This document shows, piece by piece, positions 1-8,415 of a stretch of DNA of 64,000 nucleotides; the first letter of the stretch is position 1; each line of letters begins with the position of its first letter. Source of the stretch: Bacillota bacterium (GTDB lineage Bacteria > Bacillota > Bacilli > Paenibacillales > UBA4045); the NCBI GenBank assembly GCA_023441055.1, contig JAEZQY010000041.1, positions 132,454-196,453 on the forward strand. Direction: 5' to 3'. The position numbers and the translations under genes are program-made. The notes below the pieces were generated by a model, which searched no databases, was not told the origin of the DNA, and saw only the letters and a program-made list of their open reading frames with translations.

Positions 1-117
1 CTTCTCGCCGCCCGAGAGCTCCTTGCGCTTATCCCCGTACATCAGGACAGCTCCCCATCCACCGGGACCTGGATTCCCTGAGCATGCCCCGTCCGTATAG
101 ACGATAATATCCTTCAC
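1..117 (-). CDS. rnhA: Ribonuclease HI, N-terminal part (cut by window edge)
   Basis: Reading the reverse strand from a GTG at 117 gives about 39 residues that contain the RNase HI opening motif YTDGACSGNPGPGG, including the first catalytic Asp of the DEDD set. The enzyme cuts the RNA strand of RNA-DNA hybrids in the cytoplasm. A GGAGG ribosome-binding site sits 7 nt before the GTG. The GTG overlaps the stop of the signal peptidase gene by 4 nt (GTGA), so the two are probably translationally coupled in one operon. The remaining C-terminal part lies outside the window. Confidence 0.9.
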   Translation of the reverse strand, partial: MKDIIVYTDGACSGNPGPGGWGAVLMYGDKRKELSGGEK

Positions 118-671
118 GGCTTAACCTCCGGCAACTCCTTATATAACCCACCGAACTGATCGAATGGCCATAATATGAACTGCGCCTTGCCCTTGATCAG
201 ATCCTCCGGGACCGAATGAAACTCCCTGCTGTCCGTACTCGCCCATCTGTGACGATTATCCCCCATTACGAAGTAATGTCCCGATGGCACCTTCTCTGGG
301 CCGTAATTCTCACCCTGAATGTCCACATCCGTATACGGCTCTATTAATTCTTGCCCATTCACATACAGCTTATGACCGCTGATTTCAATAACATCGCCGG
401 GCAACCCAACAATCCGCTTGACCAAGAACTGCCGATAATCGAGATCGCCGGCCGGGTCCTTCAGGATAACAATATCACCGCGCTTCGGATCTCCTACGAT
501 CAGTCCAATCTTATTAATGAACAGCCATTCCCCATCCTGAAGCGTAGGCTCCATCGACTGACCCTTCACGGTCGACAGATTGAAGACGAAGAGATGAATA
601 ATCATGACAATGATCAGCGCTATCCCGATCGACTTAATCCATTCCCATAGCTCCTTAGTTACAGCTTTCAT
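114..671 (-). CDS. sipS: Type I signal peptidase
   Basis: Membrane serine protease of 185 residues that removes signal peptides from exported proteins. One N-terminal membrane segment lies at about residues 15-35. The catalytic Ser39 is in GQSMEPT and the general base Lys85 is in VKRIVGLPGD; the later GDNR motif is also present. This is the single-span Gram-positive form. I chose ATG 671, not the upstream in-frame ATG at 701, because GAGGTG lies about 7 nt before it and it overlaps the upstream gene's stop as ATGA. Flanked by DUF402 and rnhA, all minus strand with 4-nt overlaps. Bacillus-type genomes usually carry several paralogues, so the exact symbol is uncertain. Confidence 0.93.
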   Translation of the reverse strand: MKAVTKELWEWIKSIGIALIIVMIIHLFVFNLSTVKGQSMEPTLQDGEWLFINKIGLIVGDPKRGDIVILKDPAGDLDYRQFLVKRIVGLPGDVIEISGHKLYVNGQELIEPYTDVDIQGENYGPEKVPSGHYFVMGDNRHRWASTDSREFHSVPEDLIKGKAQFILWPFDQFGGLYKELPEVKP

Positions 672-1219
672 TCCGCACCTCGTACCCCATTCCTCTTCCA
701 CATATCCAGATAAGCATAAACCGCCTCATCATCGAACGGCTGCGCCCCGGCCTCTATGCGCTGCAGCAATGTATCCAGACCAGCCTCTACCTTCTCTCTG
801 ACGATCGCAGAGTAATGATAGATCTGTTGATGAACCTCATATTCATCCTTATCTACCACTGTATAGCTGCGATCAGGCAGCACAATCACATCGAGATCAT
901 AATCAATATAGGTGAGCGTATCGCTGTTCCAATAAACCGGAGAAGCGATATTACAATAATAACGGATGCCGGCAGGCTCAATCAATGCAACAATATTATA
1001 CCATTCACCTGGGATGAAGAACGAGACACTCGGTACGCGACTTACCCACTCCTTACCGTCCGCCTCGAGAATCGGAGTCTGATTGCTGACGAATACATAC
1101 ATCTGTAATGCAGCATGCTCGTTGCACAGGTCCTCTGACGGCACATGCCAATTCTCCATCCAGATGCGATGCACACTTCCGTTATGCTTGAAGCTCTTGA
1201 TTTTAATTGGGTTAACCAT
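668..1219 (-). CDS. DUF402 nucleoside di-/triphosphate phosphatase-like protein
   Basis: 183-residue protein with the DUF402 fold; the core signature is FFIPGEWYNIVALIEP followed by an acidic stretch (YIDYDLDVIVL) typical of the metal-dependent YgaC / NtdP group. Characterised relatives hydrolyse nucleoside tri- and diphosphates; the substrate here is inferred from family only. The ATG at 1219 has AAAGGA 6 nt upstream. The stop overlaps the signal peptidase start (ATGA), suggesting co-transcription with that gene and rnhA. Upstream lies the 51-bp tandem array, so its promoter must be in or next to repeat DNA. Confidence 0.8.
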   Translation of the reverse strand: MVNPIKIKSFKHNGSVHRIWMENWHVPSEDLCNEHAALQMYVFVSNQTPILEADGKEWVSRVPSVSFFIPGEWYNIVALIEPAGIRYYCNIASPVYWNSDTLTYIDYDLDVIVLPDRSYTVVDKDEYEVHQQIYHYSAIVREKVEAGLDTLLQRIEAGAQPFDDEAVYAYLDMWKRNGVRGAE

Positions 1220-1280
1220 AGTATTCCTTTCTGATGCCTACACGACTATGTAAACCAGATAAAACGGCTTATAACGCGCC

Positions 1281-1545
1281 ACTAATTCCGCATCACGCAG
1301 CTAGCCAGCTCATTTAATGCGCCCGCACACCACTAATTCCGCATCACGCAACTATCCAACTCATTTAATGCGCTCGCGCACCACTAATCCCGCATCACGC
1401 AGCTAGCCAGCTCATTTAATGCGCCCACGCGCCACTAATCCCGCATCACGCAACTATCCAGCTCATTTAATGCGCTCGCGCGCCACTAATCCCGCATCAC
1501 GCAGCTAGCCAGCTCATTTAATGCTCCCACGCGCCACTAATCCCT
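1281..1545. repeat. 51-bp tandem repeat array, family A
   Basis: Five complete 51-bp units begin at 1281, 1332, 1383, 1434 and 1485, and a truncated sixth begins at 1536. Each starts ACTAATYCCGCATCACGC and contains CTCATTTAATGC. Units alternate between two subtypes, GCAGCTAGCCAGC (units 1, 3, 5) and GCAACTATCCARC (units 2, 4), so the higher-order period is 102 bp. The array occupies the gap 1220-1727, upstream of the DUF402 gene. No convincing coding frame is apparent. Confidence 0.97.
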
Positions 1546-1600
1546 TAACGCCCACGTTCAAGCTGCTTGAAAGTTTGCGACGTGCTTCGTTAATGATGTG

Positions 1601-1660
1601 TCCACGTTTAGCATCGATATAAGCACCTTTAAGTTAAAACTCATAATGCCTAAATATTAA
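1601..1660. repeat. Dispersed intergenic element F, copy 1
   Basis: The stretch CGTTTAGCATCGATATAAGC, then ACCTTTAAGT and an AT-rich tail, closely matches 17976-18036. Both copies sit just beyond the terminator of a minus-strand gene (GNAT here, mutY there). Function unknown. Confidence 0.7.
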
Positions 1661-1704
1661 AATAAGCATACCCTGTCATCCTGCTGGTGACAAGATATGC
1701 TTTC
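1661..1704 (-). terminator. Rho-independent terminator of the GNAT gene
   Basis: On the minus strand AAGCATATCTTGTCAC pairs with GACAGGGTATGCTT and is followed by ATTTTAAT. It lies 24 nt after the GNAT stop. Confidence 0.75.
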
Positions 1705-1727
1705 AGGGATTGCGAAGCAGCGTGCCC

Positions 1728-2165
1728 CTATCCGCAGACTATGCTTAATTCTCGAACAGACCGTTGAAAGTTCGATTGATCGAAGCCAATGGATTGATAG
1801 AATGGAACAATAGCTTCATTATGCGTATCCAATGTAACGAATACTTGCTTGACCTTACGTTGCTCGAACCGCCTCTTCAACCCCTCCATCAATGCGCGGC
1901 CAATACCCTTGCGTTGATGCGGCTTAGCAACCGCGATACGATAATAGTAAGCCTTGTTGTCGTCAATCGTTCCGATGATCGCCCCAGCCACTTCATTATT
2001 GCGAGTCGCCACCATTACCATGTCGCAATCCCAAGAGAGCTGTCTGGCGAATGCCTCGATCGTTTCCTCATAGCATTCATCCGAAAGCACTTCCTTGAAT
2101 AGCTGCGTCAATGGCGCGTAATCAGATAGCTGAAAAGAACGTACTGTCATCATGCGTAAGTTCAT
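1728..2165 (-). CDS. GNAT family N-acetyltransferase
   Basis: About 145 residues with the GNAT acetyl-CoA-binding motif A, VAKPHQRKGIGRALM, near residue 80, followed by a strand ending in the typical FYQSIGF near the C-terminus. It should transfer an acetyl group from acetyl-CoA to an amine; the substrate is unknown. The start is uncertain: ATG 2165 has GGGG directly against it, while ATG 2153 or 2150 gives better spacing to the same AGGGG. An in-frame ATG at 2216 adds an unlikely aromatic leader. It stands alone, with its own terminator, and is divergent from sodA. Confidence 0.82.
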   Translation of the reverse strand: MNLRMMTVRSFQLSDYAPLTQLFKEVLSDECYEETIEAFARQLSWDCDMVMVATRNNEVAGAIIGTIDDNKAYYYRIAVAKPHQRKGIGRALMEGLKRRFEQRKVKQVFVTLDTHNEAIVPFYQSIGFDQSNFQRSVRELSIVCG

Positions 2166-2282
2166 CCCCTGTTCCCGATCCTGATAAAAAAAGACGTGAA
2201 ATATATAATACGACATAAAACGGCGAAATCCTTCTTAAATTCGACATAATCCATTAAAACTTTAGGTTTTTCATGGATTTTG

Positions 2283-2314
2283 ATTGAAAACGCTTTAATT
2301 TAAGCGTTTTCAAT
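2283..2314. promoter_or_regulatory. Perfect 13-bp inverted repeat between GNAT and sodA
   Basis: ATTGAAAACGCTT and AAGCGTTTTCAAT are separated by 6 nt (TAATTT). Each arm contains TGAAAACGCTT, resembling most of a catabolite-responsive element (TGWAANCGNTNWCA) but lacking its end. It lies in a divergent gap with no poly-T tract, so an operator is more likely than a terminator. Confidence 0.6.
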
Positions 2315-2424
2315 GTAATCGAATACCTATACCTTCATTTAATTACCAGAACGGCGTATATTCTTCACGAATTGGTAATACTAATTTACGAACTAGCAGC
2401 CGACGTACTTTACATACATAAAGG

Positions 2425-2453
2425 TTGCTTTATTATCGAAATTGGGAGATAAT
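2425..2453 (+). promoter_or_regulatory. Putative sigma-A promoter of sodA
   Basis: -35 TTGCTT (2425-2430), 17-bp spacer, -10 GATAAT (2448-2453). Transcription would start near 2460, about 37 nt before the ATG. The rest of the gap 2166-2496 holds only the inverted repeat at 2283. Confidence 0.6.
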
Positions 2454-2496
2454 AATTAGGAGATCGTTACATAACACTATGGGAGGTTATTTACGA

Positions 2497-3111
2497 ATGG
2501 CACATCAATTACCTGCATTACCGTATGCCAACAATGCCCTGGAGCCGCATATCGACGCGCTTACAATGGAAATTCATCACGACCGTCATCACAACGCTTA
2601 CGTGACGAACCTGAACGCAGCGCTGGAAGGACACGCAGATCTGCAAGCGAAGTCGCTGGAAGATTTGATTGCTGACCTCAGCAGTGTACCGGAAGCAATC
2701 CGCGGCGCAGTTCGCAACAACGGCGGCGGACACGCGAACCACTCCCTGTTCTGGGAAACGATTGGACCCAATGGCGGCGGCGCGCCAACTGGCGCAATCG
2801 CAGCAGCGATCGACAGTGAGCTTGGCGGCTTTGACAAGTTCAAGGAAGACTTCGCCAAGGCTGGCGCAACTCGCTTCGGCAGTGGCTGGGCATGGCTCGC
2901 AGTAGGTTCTGATAAGAAGCTTAAGGTATACAGCCTGCCTAACCAAGACAGCCCAATCATGGAAGGCGACACGCCAATCCTAGGTCTGGATGTATGGGAG
3001 CACGCTTACTATCTGAAGTACCAGAACAAGCGCCCTGATTACATCGCGGCATTCTGGAATGTTGTAAACTGGGCTGAAGTGAACAAGCGCTACGAAGCAG
3101 CTGTGAAGTAA
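2497..3111 (+). CDS. sodA: Superoxide dismutase, Mn/Fe type
   Basis: 204-residue cytoplasmic enzyme that converts superoxide to oxygen and hydrogen peroxide. Metal ligands are visible: His27 in EIHHDRHHNAYV, His82 in GGGHANHSLFW, and Asp and His of LDVWEHAYYLKY near residues 164-168. The GGGHANH and DVWEHAYY patterns are those of manganese-type enzymes, but metal choice cannot be proven from sequence. ATG 2497 was chosen because GGGAGG lies 10 nt upstream; in-frame codons further up would overlap the promoter. Single gene with its own promoter and terminator. Confidence 0.97.
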   Translation: MAHQLPALPYANNALEPHIDALTMEIHHDRHHNAYVTNLNAALEGHADLQAKSLEDLIADLSSVPEAIRGAVRNNGGGHANHSLFWETIGPNGGGAPTGAIAAAIDSELGGFDKFKEDFAKAGATRFGSGWAWLAVGSDKKLKVYSLPNQDSPIMEGDTPILGLDVWEHAYYLKYQNKRPDYIAAFWNVVNWAEVNKRYEAAVK

Positions 3112-3129
3112 TTCGCACTTAGGGCTCCT

Positions 3130-3212
3130 CACGAAATTAGTATCCTCTTTTTCTGGCAAAGTCGGCATGCTTCACGCTGCTTTGCCAGAAAGGTAGAGGT
3201 ACTTATTTCGTG
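3130..3212. repeat. Long imperfect inverted repeat after sodA (family E-like)
   Basis: CACGAAAT at 3130 pairs with ATTTCGTG ending at 3212; inside, TTTCTGGCAAAG pairs with CTTTGCCAGAAA around an 18-nt loop. The right end CGTGACGATGCC is shared with the hairpin element at 20301-20402. Confidence 0.7.
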
Positions 3213-3233
3213 ACGATGCCTTCGCCTATCGAA

Positions 3234-3276
3234 GATCCCCCTTGACTTCCTAACGAAGTCGAGGGGGATCTTTTCA
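3234..3276 (+). terminator. Terminator of sodA
   Basis: GATCCCCCTTGACTT pairs with GAAGTCGAGGGGGATC, followed by TTTTCATT. The gene beyond it is convergent. Confidence 0.9.
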
Positions 3277-3277
3277 T

Positions 3278-4159
3278 TCATGAATAGCGGTACGCACGCG
3301 GGGACTGGCCCATTTTACGTTTGAACAGCTTCAAGAAATACCCTTTATCCTGATACCCGACCGCCTCCGCAATTTCTGATATACTCCACTTTGTCGTTCG
3401 CAGCAGCTCACAACTTCGTTCAATGCGTGTGTTCTGGACATACTGATTGAAAGTAATCCCTCTCACTTTCACGAACAGTCTGTGTAGATGCCGCTCGCTA
3501 ATACCAAGTTCACCTGCCACTAGAGCGGCGGTTAGCGAGGATCCGTACCGATTGTGGATGAGCGTAATGGCTTGATTGATTATACTTAGTGGATTCGTCT
3601 GCCCTACATACGCCTCTTCTCCCATCAATCGCAGCTGCCGCTCAATCTCAGTCAGCAATAGTATGAACCAGCCATACATCCGAGCTTCGAACCCGGATTG
3701 CCTCTGCTCAAAGTCGTGATAGGCACTGGTAAGTATCGTATGGAAGGCACCTGTGGAATCCCGCAGCTCCTGCCAATCGGCAGGTCCCGGTATGAGATTG
3801 AGCAGTTGTAAGGTATTCGCAAGCTCACTCAAACCCGGGAACCCGTTGATTGATTCAGCCACCTTCGATGGTACGAATATAAAGTTATAGACGACTAACT
3901 GATGATCCCTGCCGACCGCACCTGGACGGAATACATGCGAGGTACCCAGCGGCACGATGAATAAGTCGCCTTTGCGCACGGCTATCGTTTCGTCTCCGAT
4001 ATGATGGAATCCGCTTCCTTCGCCAACATAACAAATTTCTGTGAATTCATGCTCGTGGTAATGCAGGTCGAATGACTCCCACACCCGATTCACGAAAAAA
4101 GGAAGCTCCTCATCGAAGAAAGCATGTGCCGGTGTCACTTCTGTCAGTCTTTTAATCAC
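3278..4159 (-). CDS. AraC family regulator, probably of the divergent GH78 gene
   Basis: About 293 residues. An N-terminal cupin-type sensor domain (HEHEFTEICYVGEG, residues about 35-110) is followed by a C-terminal double helix-turn-helix (about 195-290) ending RKMGQSPRAYR, the AraC signature. It should bind a sugar and regulate nearby promoters. GTG 4159 is preferred over GTG 4174: GGAGGAAGG lies 3-4 nt before 4159 and would otherwise be coding. It is divergent from the alpha-L-rhamnosidase at 4302, so that gene is the likely target. Confidence 0.88.
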   Translation of the reverse strand: MIKRLTEVTPAHAFFDEELPFFVNRVWESFDLHYHEHEFTEICYVGEGSGFHHIGDETIAVRKGDLFIVPLGTSHVFRPGAVGRDHQLVVYNFIFVPSKVAESINGFPGLSELANTLQLLNLIPGPADWQELRDSTGAFHTILTSAYHDFEQRQSGFEARMYGWFILLLTEIERQLRLMGEEAYVGQTNPLSIINQAITLIHNRYGSSLTAALVAGELGISERHLHRLFVKVRGITFNQYVQNTRIERSCELLRTTKWSISEIAEAVGYQDKGYFLKLFKRKMGQSPRAYRYS

Positions 4160-4202
4160 GCTTCCTTCCTCCACTCATTTAGATTCACGAACCGTATAAT
4201 GT

Positions 4203-4222
4203 CATTATAACCTATTATAATG
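4203..4222. promoter_or_regulatory. AT-rich palindrome between araC-type gene and GH78
   Basis: CATTATAACC is followed by an inverted copy, TTATAATG, giving TATAAT-like -10 hexamers on both strands. No good -35 boxes are seen at standard spacing, so activator dependence is plausible. Confidence 0.4.
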
Positions 4223-4301
4223 GCAGATAAAGCCCTTTTTGTTTGCAATTTTTGAAGTAGAATGAAGGAGAATACATCATGTCAAAGGTGGCGTTGTACC
4301 T

Positions 4302-7175
4302 ATGTCGAGCAGAATTTGGAAGGCGTCTTGGATCTGGGGAGGCGAAGAAACCAGTCCTCGGAATGAATGGCGCTGCTTTAGAAGATCGTTTACAACTCCA
4401 ACCGACTACTGCGGTTCGGCCAAGCTACACATTAGCGCGGACTCACGCTATGTGCTGTATGTCGACGGTCAGCAGGTTGGACGCGGCCCTGTTCGCTCCT
4501 GGCCTAAGGAGCAATTCTATGATACCCATGAGATCGGACATCTGCTGAAGCCTGGCGGCGAGCATACGATAGCAGTGCTGGTCCTGCATTTTGGTGTTAG
4601 TAACTTCTACTATGTACGAGGTCGCGGCGGTCTGATCGCTGAGATCGAATCGAATGAACAGACGCTCATCGCAACGGACACAAACTGGACGACCCAGCCA
4701 CTCGCAGGCTTCCAGCGCAATGCGCCGCGCATGTCCTGCCAGCAAGCCTTCTCGGAAATCATCGATGCCCGGGCAGCCGATGATGCCTGGATCGAGCATG
4801 GCTACGATGATCGCACGTGGGATAGCGCAACACTGGTTGGACCAGTCGGCACGGCGCCTTGGACGAAGTTAATCCCGCGCGATATTCCTTATTTGACAGA
4901 AGAGAAGATCTATCCATCCGCCTTGCGTTCCCTGCACCGCATTGAGACGCCAGCTTATATGGCTGTACTTGATCTGCGCAATCAATTCGTGCCGGAGAGC
5001 GCCAACCATGCGAATCCGATCTCATTCGCCGGGTATCTCAGCACGGTCCTAAGCCTGGAGCATTCCGGGAAGATTACCATCGGTCTGCCCAGCGGCCGCC
5101 GCGCAGGTCGTCTGTTCGTAGATGGCGTGCTACACGAGGGCTGGAGAGGGGAACAACCCGAAAGCTATATAGATCTATCCCTCACAGCTGGCGATCACCT
5201 GATCATCCTGGATGTGACGTCAACAGACCACGGGAATAATCTCCACTTCGGAATAGACGGAGATGTCCCCTTCACGCTGCGCTCGCCTCTCGATGAACAG
5301 GCTGAGACACCGCTGGTCATCTATGGGCCATTCGACCATACGGAGTATATCGATCATCAAGAAAACCGCAAGCTTCAGATGAACCATCCTGATTTTCTCG
5401 CATTGCCTGCTGCCGCTTCTGTTCAAGCGCTTGAAGCCTACCGCGTATGGGCTAAACCTTTCGAGCTAGCCTATTACTCGGATGCCGATGTATTCGGCCT
5501 CAATGTCTGGAAGACCACAGCAGAACAAAAGGCAATCCCCCCTACGCTGCATAATGCGCTATTGCCTGTGCCAGAGCCTGCTGTACTGCCGATATTCGAT
5601 CAAGGCGATTGCCAGATCGTAATCGATATGGGCAAGGAGTATTCCGGCTATATCGGCTTTGAGCTTGATGCGCCAGCAGGGACAATCGTCGATATCTACG
5701 GCGTTGAATATATGAATGACAGCTATATTCAGCACACGTATGGACTGGACAACACCTTCCGCTATACATGCCGAGCAGGCAGGCAGCGCTATCTGTCCCC
5801 GGTTCGCCGCGGGTTGCGCTATATCATTCTCACGATTAGGAATAATCAAGAGCCGGTCAAGCTGTATGAGGTTTACTTCAACCAGAGTAATTATCCGGTA
5901 ACCAACGCAGGTTCATTCCGCTCCTCCGATGCCTTGCTGAATGATATCTGGGAGATCAGCCGTCATACGACGCGGGTCTGCATGGAGGATACCTTCGTAG
6001 ACTGTCCAGCCTACGAACAAGTATATTGGGTTGGGGACAGCCGCAATGAAGCGCTGGTCAACTATTACGTCTTCGGCGCGACAGATATCGTGAAGCGATG
6101 CCTGAACCTAGTTCCGGGATCATCCGATATGACACCGCTCTATGTGGATCAGGTGCCTAGCGCATGGAGCAGCGTCATTCCGAACTGGACATTCTTCTGG
6201 ATTACGGCTTGCGAAGAATACTATACCCATACAGCTGATCGCAGCTTCGCCAAGCAGATATGGCCAGCGGTCCGCTATACACTGACGCATTATTTAACCC
6301 ATCTAGATGAGAATGGCCTGCTGAACATGAAGGGATGGAACCTGCTGGACTGGGCACCGATTGATCAGCCGAATGATGGCGTTGTTACACACCAGAATAT
6401 GTTCCTAGTTCAAGCGCTTCGCAAGGCCGTGCAATTGGCTAATGCCGCCGGTGCTGCTGAAGAGGTCACAGCTGCGGGCTTCGCTGCAACAGCCGATAAG
6501 CTGGCGAAGGCGATTAATGAACATCTATGGGATGATGCGAGACAAGCTTATCTGGATTGTATTCATTCCGATGGCAGACGCTCTAGCATATTCAGCATGC
6601 AAACACAGATCGTGGCGTATCTCTGCGGAATTGCGGAGGGTGAGCGCAGAGCGAAGATCGAGCACTACCTGGTGAATCCGCCAGTCGAATTTGTACAGGT
6701 AGGCAGTCCGTTCATGTCCTTCTTCTACTATGAAGCCTTAACCGCATCAGGCCGAGACCGCTTCATGCTGGATGACATTCGGAAGAACTATGGCATGATG
6801 ATCGAGCATGGCGCAACTACCTGCTGGGAGATGTATCCCAACTTCGCGGAGAATCGGGCTAATCCAGATCAACTAACACGCAGCCATTGCCATGCTTGGT
6901 CTGCTGCTCCGGCCTACTTCTTGGGCACCAGCGTACTGGGCATCGAGCGTCTGGATACGGGCTGGAAGACGGTGAAGGTTGCGCCGCAGCCGGCTGATCT
7001 CAGCTGGGCCAGCGGTTCTGTACCATTGCCGCAGGGCGGACATATCTCGGTTAGCTGGCGGATTCAAGACAACTATATGAAGCTCAAGGTTGAAGCGCCG
7101 GAGGATGTGAAGCTGCATATCACGCTGCCGGATGGCATGGCTGGCGAGATCGAACAACTGACCTATCTTTCCTAA
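4302..7175 (+). CDS. Alpha-L-rhamnosidase, GH78 family
   Basis: 957-residue glycosidase that releases terminal alpha-L-rhamnose. It opens with the usual WKASWIW, followed by beta-sandwich carbohydrate-binding domains. The catalytic (alpha/alpha)6 barrel begins near residue 550 with VDCPAYEQVYWVGDSRNE, the GH78 acidic motif containing the likely catalytic residues, and is followed by a C-terminal beta domain. No signal peptide is seen, so it is intracellular. ATG 4302 has a weak AAAGGTGG upstream; the stronger GAAGGAG at 4264 serves an out-of-frame ATG at 4279 (see findings). It is divergent from an AraC regulator and has its own terminator. Confidence 0.88.
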   Translation: MSSRIWKASWIWGGEETSPRNEWRCFRRSFTTPTDYCGSAKLHISADSRYVLYVDGQQVGRGPVRSWPKEQFYDTHEIGHLLKPGGEHTIAVLVLHFGVSNFYYVRGRGGLIAEIESNEQTLIATDTNWTTQPLAGFQRNAPRMSCQQAFSEIIDARAADDAWIEHGYDDRTWDSATLVGPVGTAPWTKLIPRDIPYLTEEKIYPSALRSLHRIETPAYMAVLDLRNQFVPESANHANPISFAGYLSTVLSLEHSGKITIGLPSGRRAGRLFVDGVLHEGWRGEQPESYIDLSLTAGDHLIILDVTSTDHGNNLHFGIDGDVPFTLRSPLDEQAETPLVIYGPFDHTEYIDHQENRKLQMNHPDFLALPAAASVQALEAYRVWAKPFELAYYSDADVFGLNVWKTTAEQKAIPPTLHNALLPVPEPAVLPIFDQGDCQIVIDMGKEYSGYIGFELDAPAGTIVDIYGVEYMNDSYIQHTYGLDNTFRYTCRAGRQRYLSPVRRGLRYIILTIRNNQEPVKLYEVYFNQSNYPVTNAGSFRSSDALLNDIWEISRHTTRVCMEDTFVDCPAYEQVYWVGDSRNEALVNYYVFGATDIVKRCLNLVPGSSDMTPLYVDQVPSAWSSVIPNWTFFWITACEEYYTHTADRSFAKQIWPAVRYTLTHYLTHLDENGLLNMKGWNLLDWAPIDQPNDGVVTHQNMFLVQALRKAVQLANAAGAAEEVTAAGFAATADKLAKAINEHLWDDARQAYLDCIHSDGRRSSIFSMQTQIVAYLCGIAEGERRAKIEHYLVNPPVEFVQVGSPFMSFFYYEALTASGRDRFMLDDIRKNYGMMIEHGATTCWEMYPNFAENRANPDQLTRSHCHAWSAAPAYFLGTSVLGIERLDTGWKTVKVAPQPADLSWASGSVPLPQGGHISVSWRIQDNYMKLKVEAPEDVKLHITLPDGMAGEIEQLTYLS

Positions 7176-7182
7176 AATAAAG

Positions 7183-7218
7183 AAGAAGCGGCATTGGTCT
7201 ATTAGCCGCTTCTTTCTT
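7183..7218 (+). terminator. Terminator of the GH78 gene
   Basis: AAGAAGCGGC pairs with GCCGCTTCTT, loop 12 nt, followed by TCTTATTT. Confidence 0.88.
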
Positions 7219-7321
7219 ATTTACGAGGCAGCTTTGCAGATTCTACCTCATTCATGCGCTATAATGATAACATGCGTCTTGCACTCATGACTGCATATAG
7301 ACTAGCGAGAGGAAGTATGAC

Positions 7322-8293
7322 ATGCTGCAGCAAATCAATAAAACAATGGAACGGTTCATGCCGTTAATCACACCCAGCAGTGTGCTGATCGGCGTTATCC
7401 TGGCTTCGATATTATCTCCTTACACCGGCTGGGTGCCTTGGATCTTTGCTTTTATGACCTTCTCAGGAAGCTTGAGCATGAATTTCCGTGATTTAGGCAA
7501 GGTGCTCTCTCACCCGCTTCCGATTATCGTATTCTTCCTCATTACTCACACGATCATGCCGCTTGTCGCTTGGTCGATCGGTTATATCGCTTTCCCTGGT
7601 GACCCATTGACCATTACCGGACTCATTCTGCTGCTATCTATTCCAACAGGCATCGTCAGCTTCATGTGGGTCTCGATCTACCGCGGACACATCGCATTGA
7701 CCTTATCCATCATTCTCATTGATACGATGCTCGCCCCGTTCGTGGTACCTGCAGCATTATCTCTATTCGTCGGTACGAAGGTGGAGATCAACACCTGGGG
7801 CATGATGGAAGGGCTATTCTGGATGATTGTCATTCCTTCCCTGGTCGGTATGTTGCTCAATCAGTGGACGAAGGGCCGCATCAAATCGAAGGTTGGTCCA
7901 ACTCTGGCCCCATTCTCCAAGCTTGGTCTCGCGCTAGTTGTCGCCATTAACAGCTCGGCCATAGCGGATTACTTCACGAACTTCAACAGAGACATGATTT
8001 ACTTATTCCTCATCTGCATTCTGGTTGTGGCCTGTGGTTATGTCATCGGCTGGGGCGCTGCCAAGCTCTTCCGATGGGATCATGCCACTGTCACTTCACT
8101 GACGTTTAATTGCGGCATGCGCAATATCAGCGCGGGAGCAGTGCTGGCGATCACGTACTTTCCTCCAGCAGTGACCGTACCGGTGGTCATGGGCATGTGC
8201 TTCCAGCAGATGATGGCATCGCTGTTCGCTCATCTCTTGTTTCGCGCGCGTTCGGACCATGCGCTGCCGTCGTCTGTCCATAAATCGGCTTAA
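7322..8293 (+). CDS. Bile acid:sodium symporter (BASS/SBF) family transporter
   Basis: 323 residues with nine to ten hydrophobic segments across the whole length and the SBF-family features: a short cytoplasmic N-terminus, a polar break in SGSLSMNFRDL, and NCGMRNISAGA in the second half. Family members import organic anions (bile acids, keto acids, pantoate) with sodium. The substrate here is unknown; the downstream IclR and FAH genes suggest a keto or sugar acid. AGAGGAAG precedes the ATG, and a TATAAT at 7260-7265 may be its -10. Confidence 0.85.
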   Translation: MLQQINKTMERFMPLITPSSVLIGVILASILSPYTGWVPWIFAFMTFSGSLSMNFRDLGKVLSHPLPIIVFFLITHTIMPLVAWSIGYIAFPGDPLTITGLILLLSIPTGIVSFMWVSIYRGHIALTLSIILIDTMLAPFVVPAALSLFVGTKVEINTWGMMEGLFWMIVIPSLVGMLLNQWTKGRIKSKVGPTLAPFSKLGLALVVAINSSAIADYFTNFNRDMIYLFLICILVVACGYVIGWGAAKLFRWDHATVTSLTFNCGMRNISAGAVLAITYFPPAVTVPVVMGMCFQQMMASLFAHLLFRARSDHALPSSVHKSA

Positions 8294-8321
8294 CAGCTGC
8301 CAATAGCGGCATAATCCATGC

Positions 8322-8351
8322 TTGATCACTGGTACAGGATGATGATATAAT
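8322..8351 (+). promoter_or_regulatory. Putative promoter of the IclR-FAH pair
   Basis: -35 TTGATC (8322-8327), 18-bp spacer, -10 TATAAT (8346-8351). Just downstream, ATATAAAACCG and ATATTAAACCG form a near-direct repeat about 17-18 bp apart, a candidate IclR site. Confidence 0.55.
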
Positions 8352-8415
8352 GTTTATTATATAAAACCGGGTTCACTATATTAAACCGCATATGAGGGGG
8401 TGAAGATAACCTGTA

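Noticed and set aside
1281..1545. Possible CRISPR array
   Set aside because: The full 51 bp is repeated, including the parts that would be spacers, and no cas genes are near. The same applies to arrays B, C and D.
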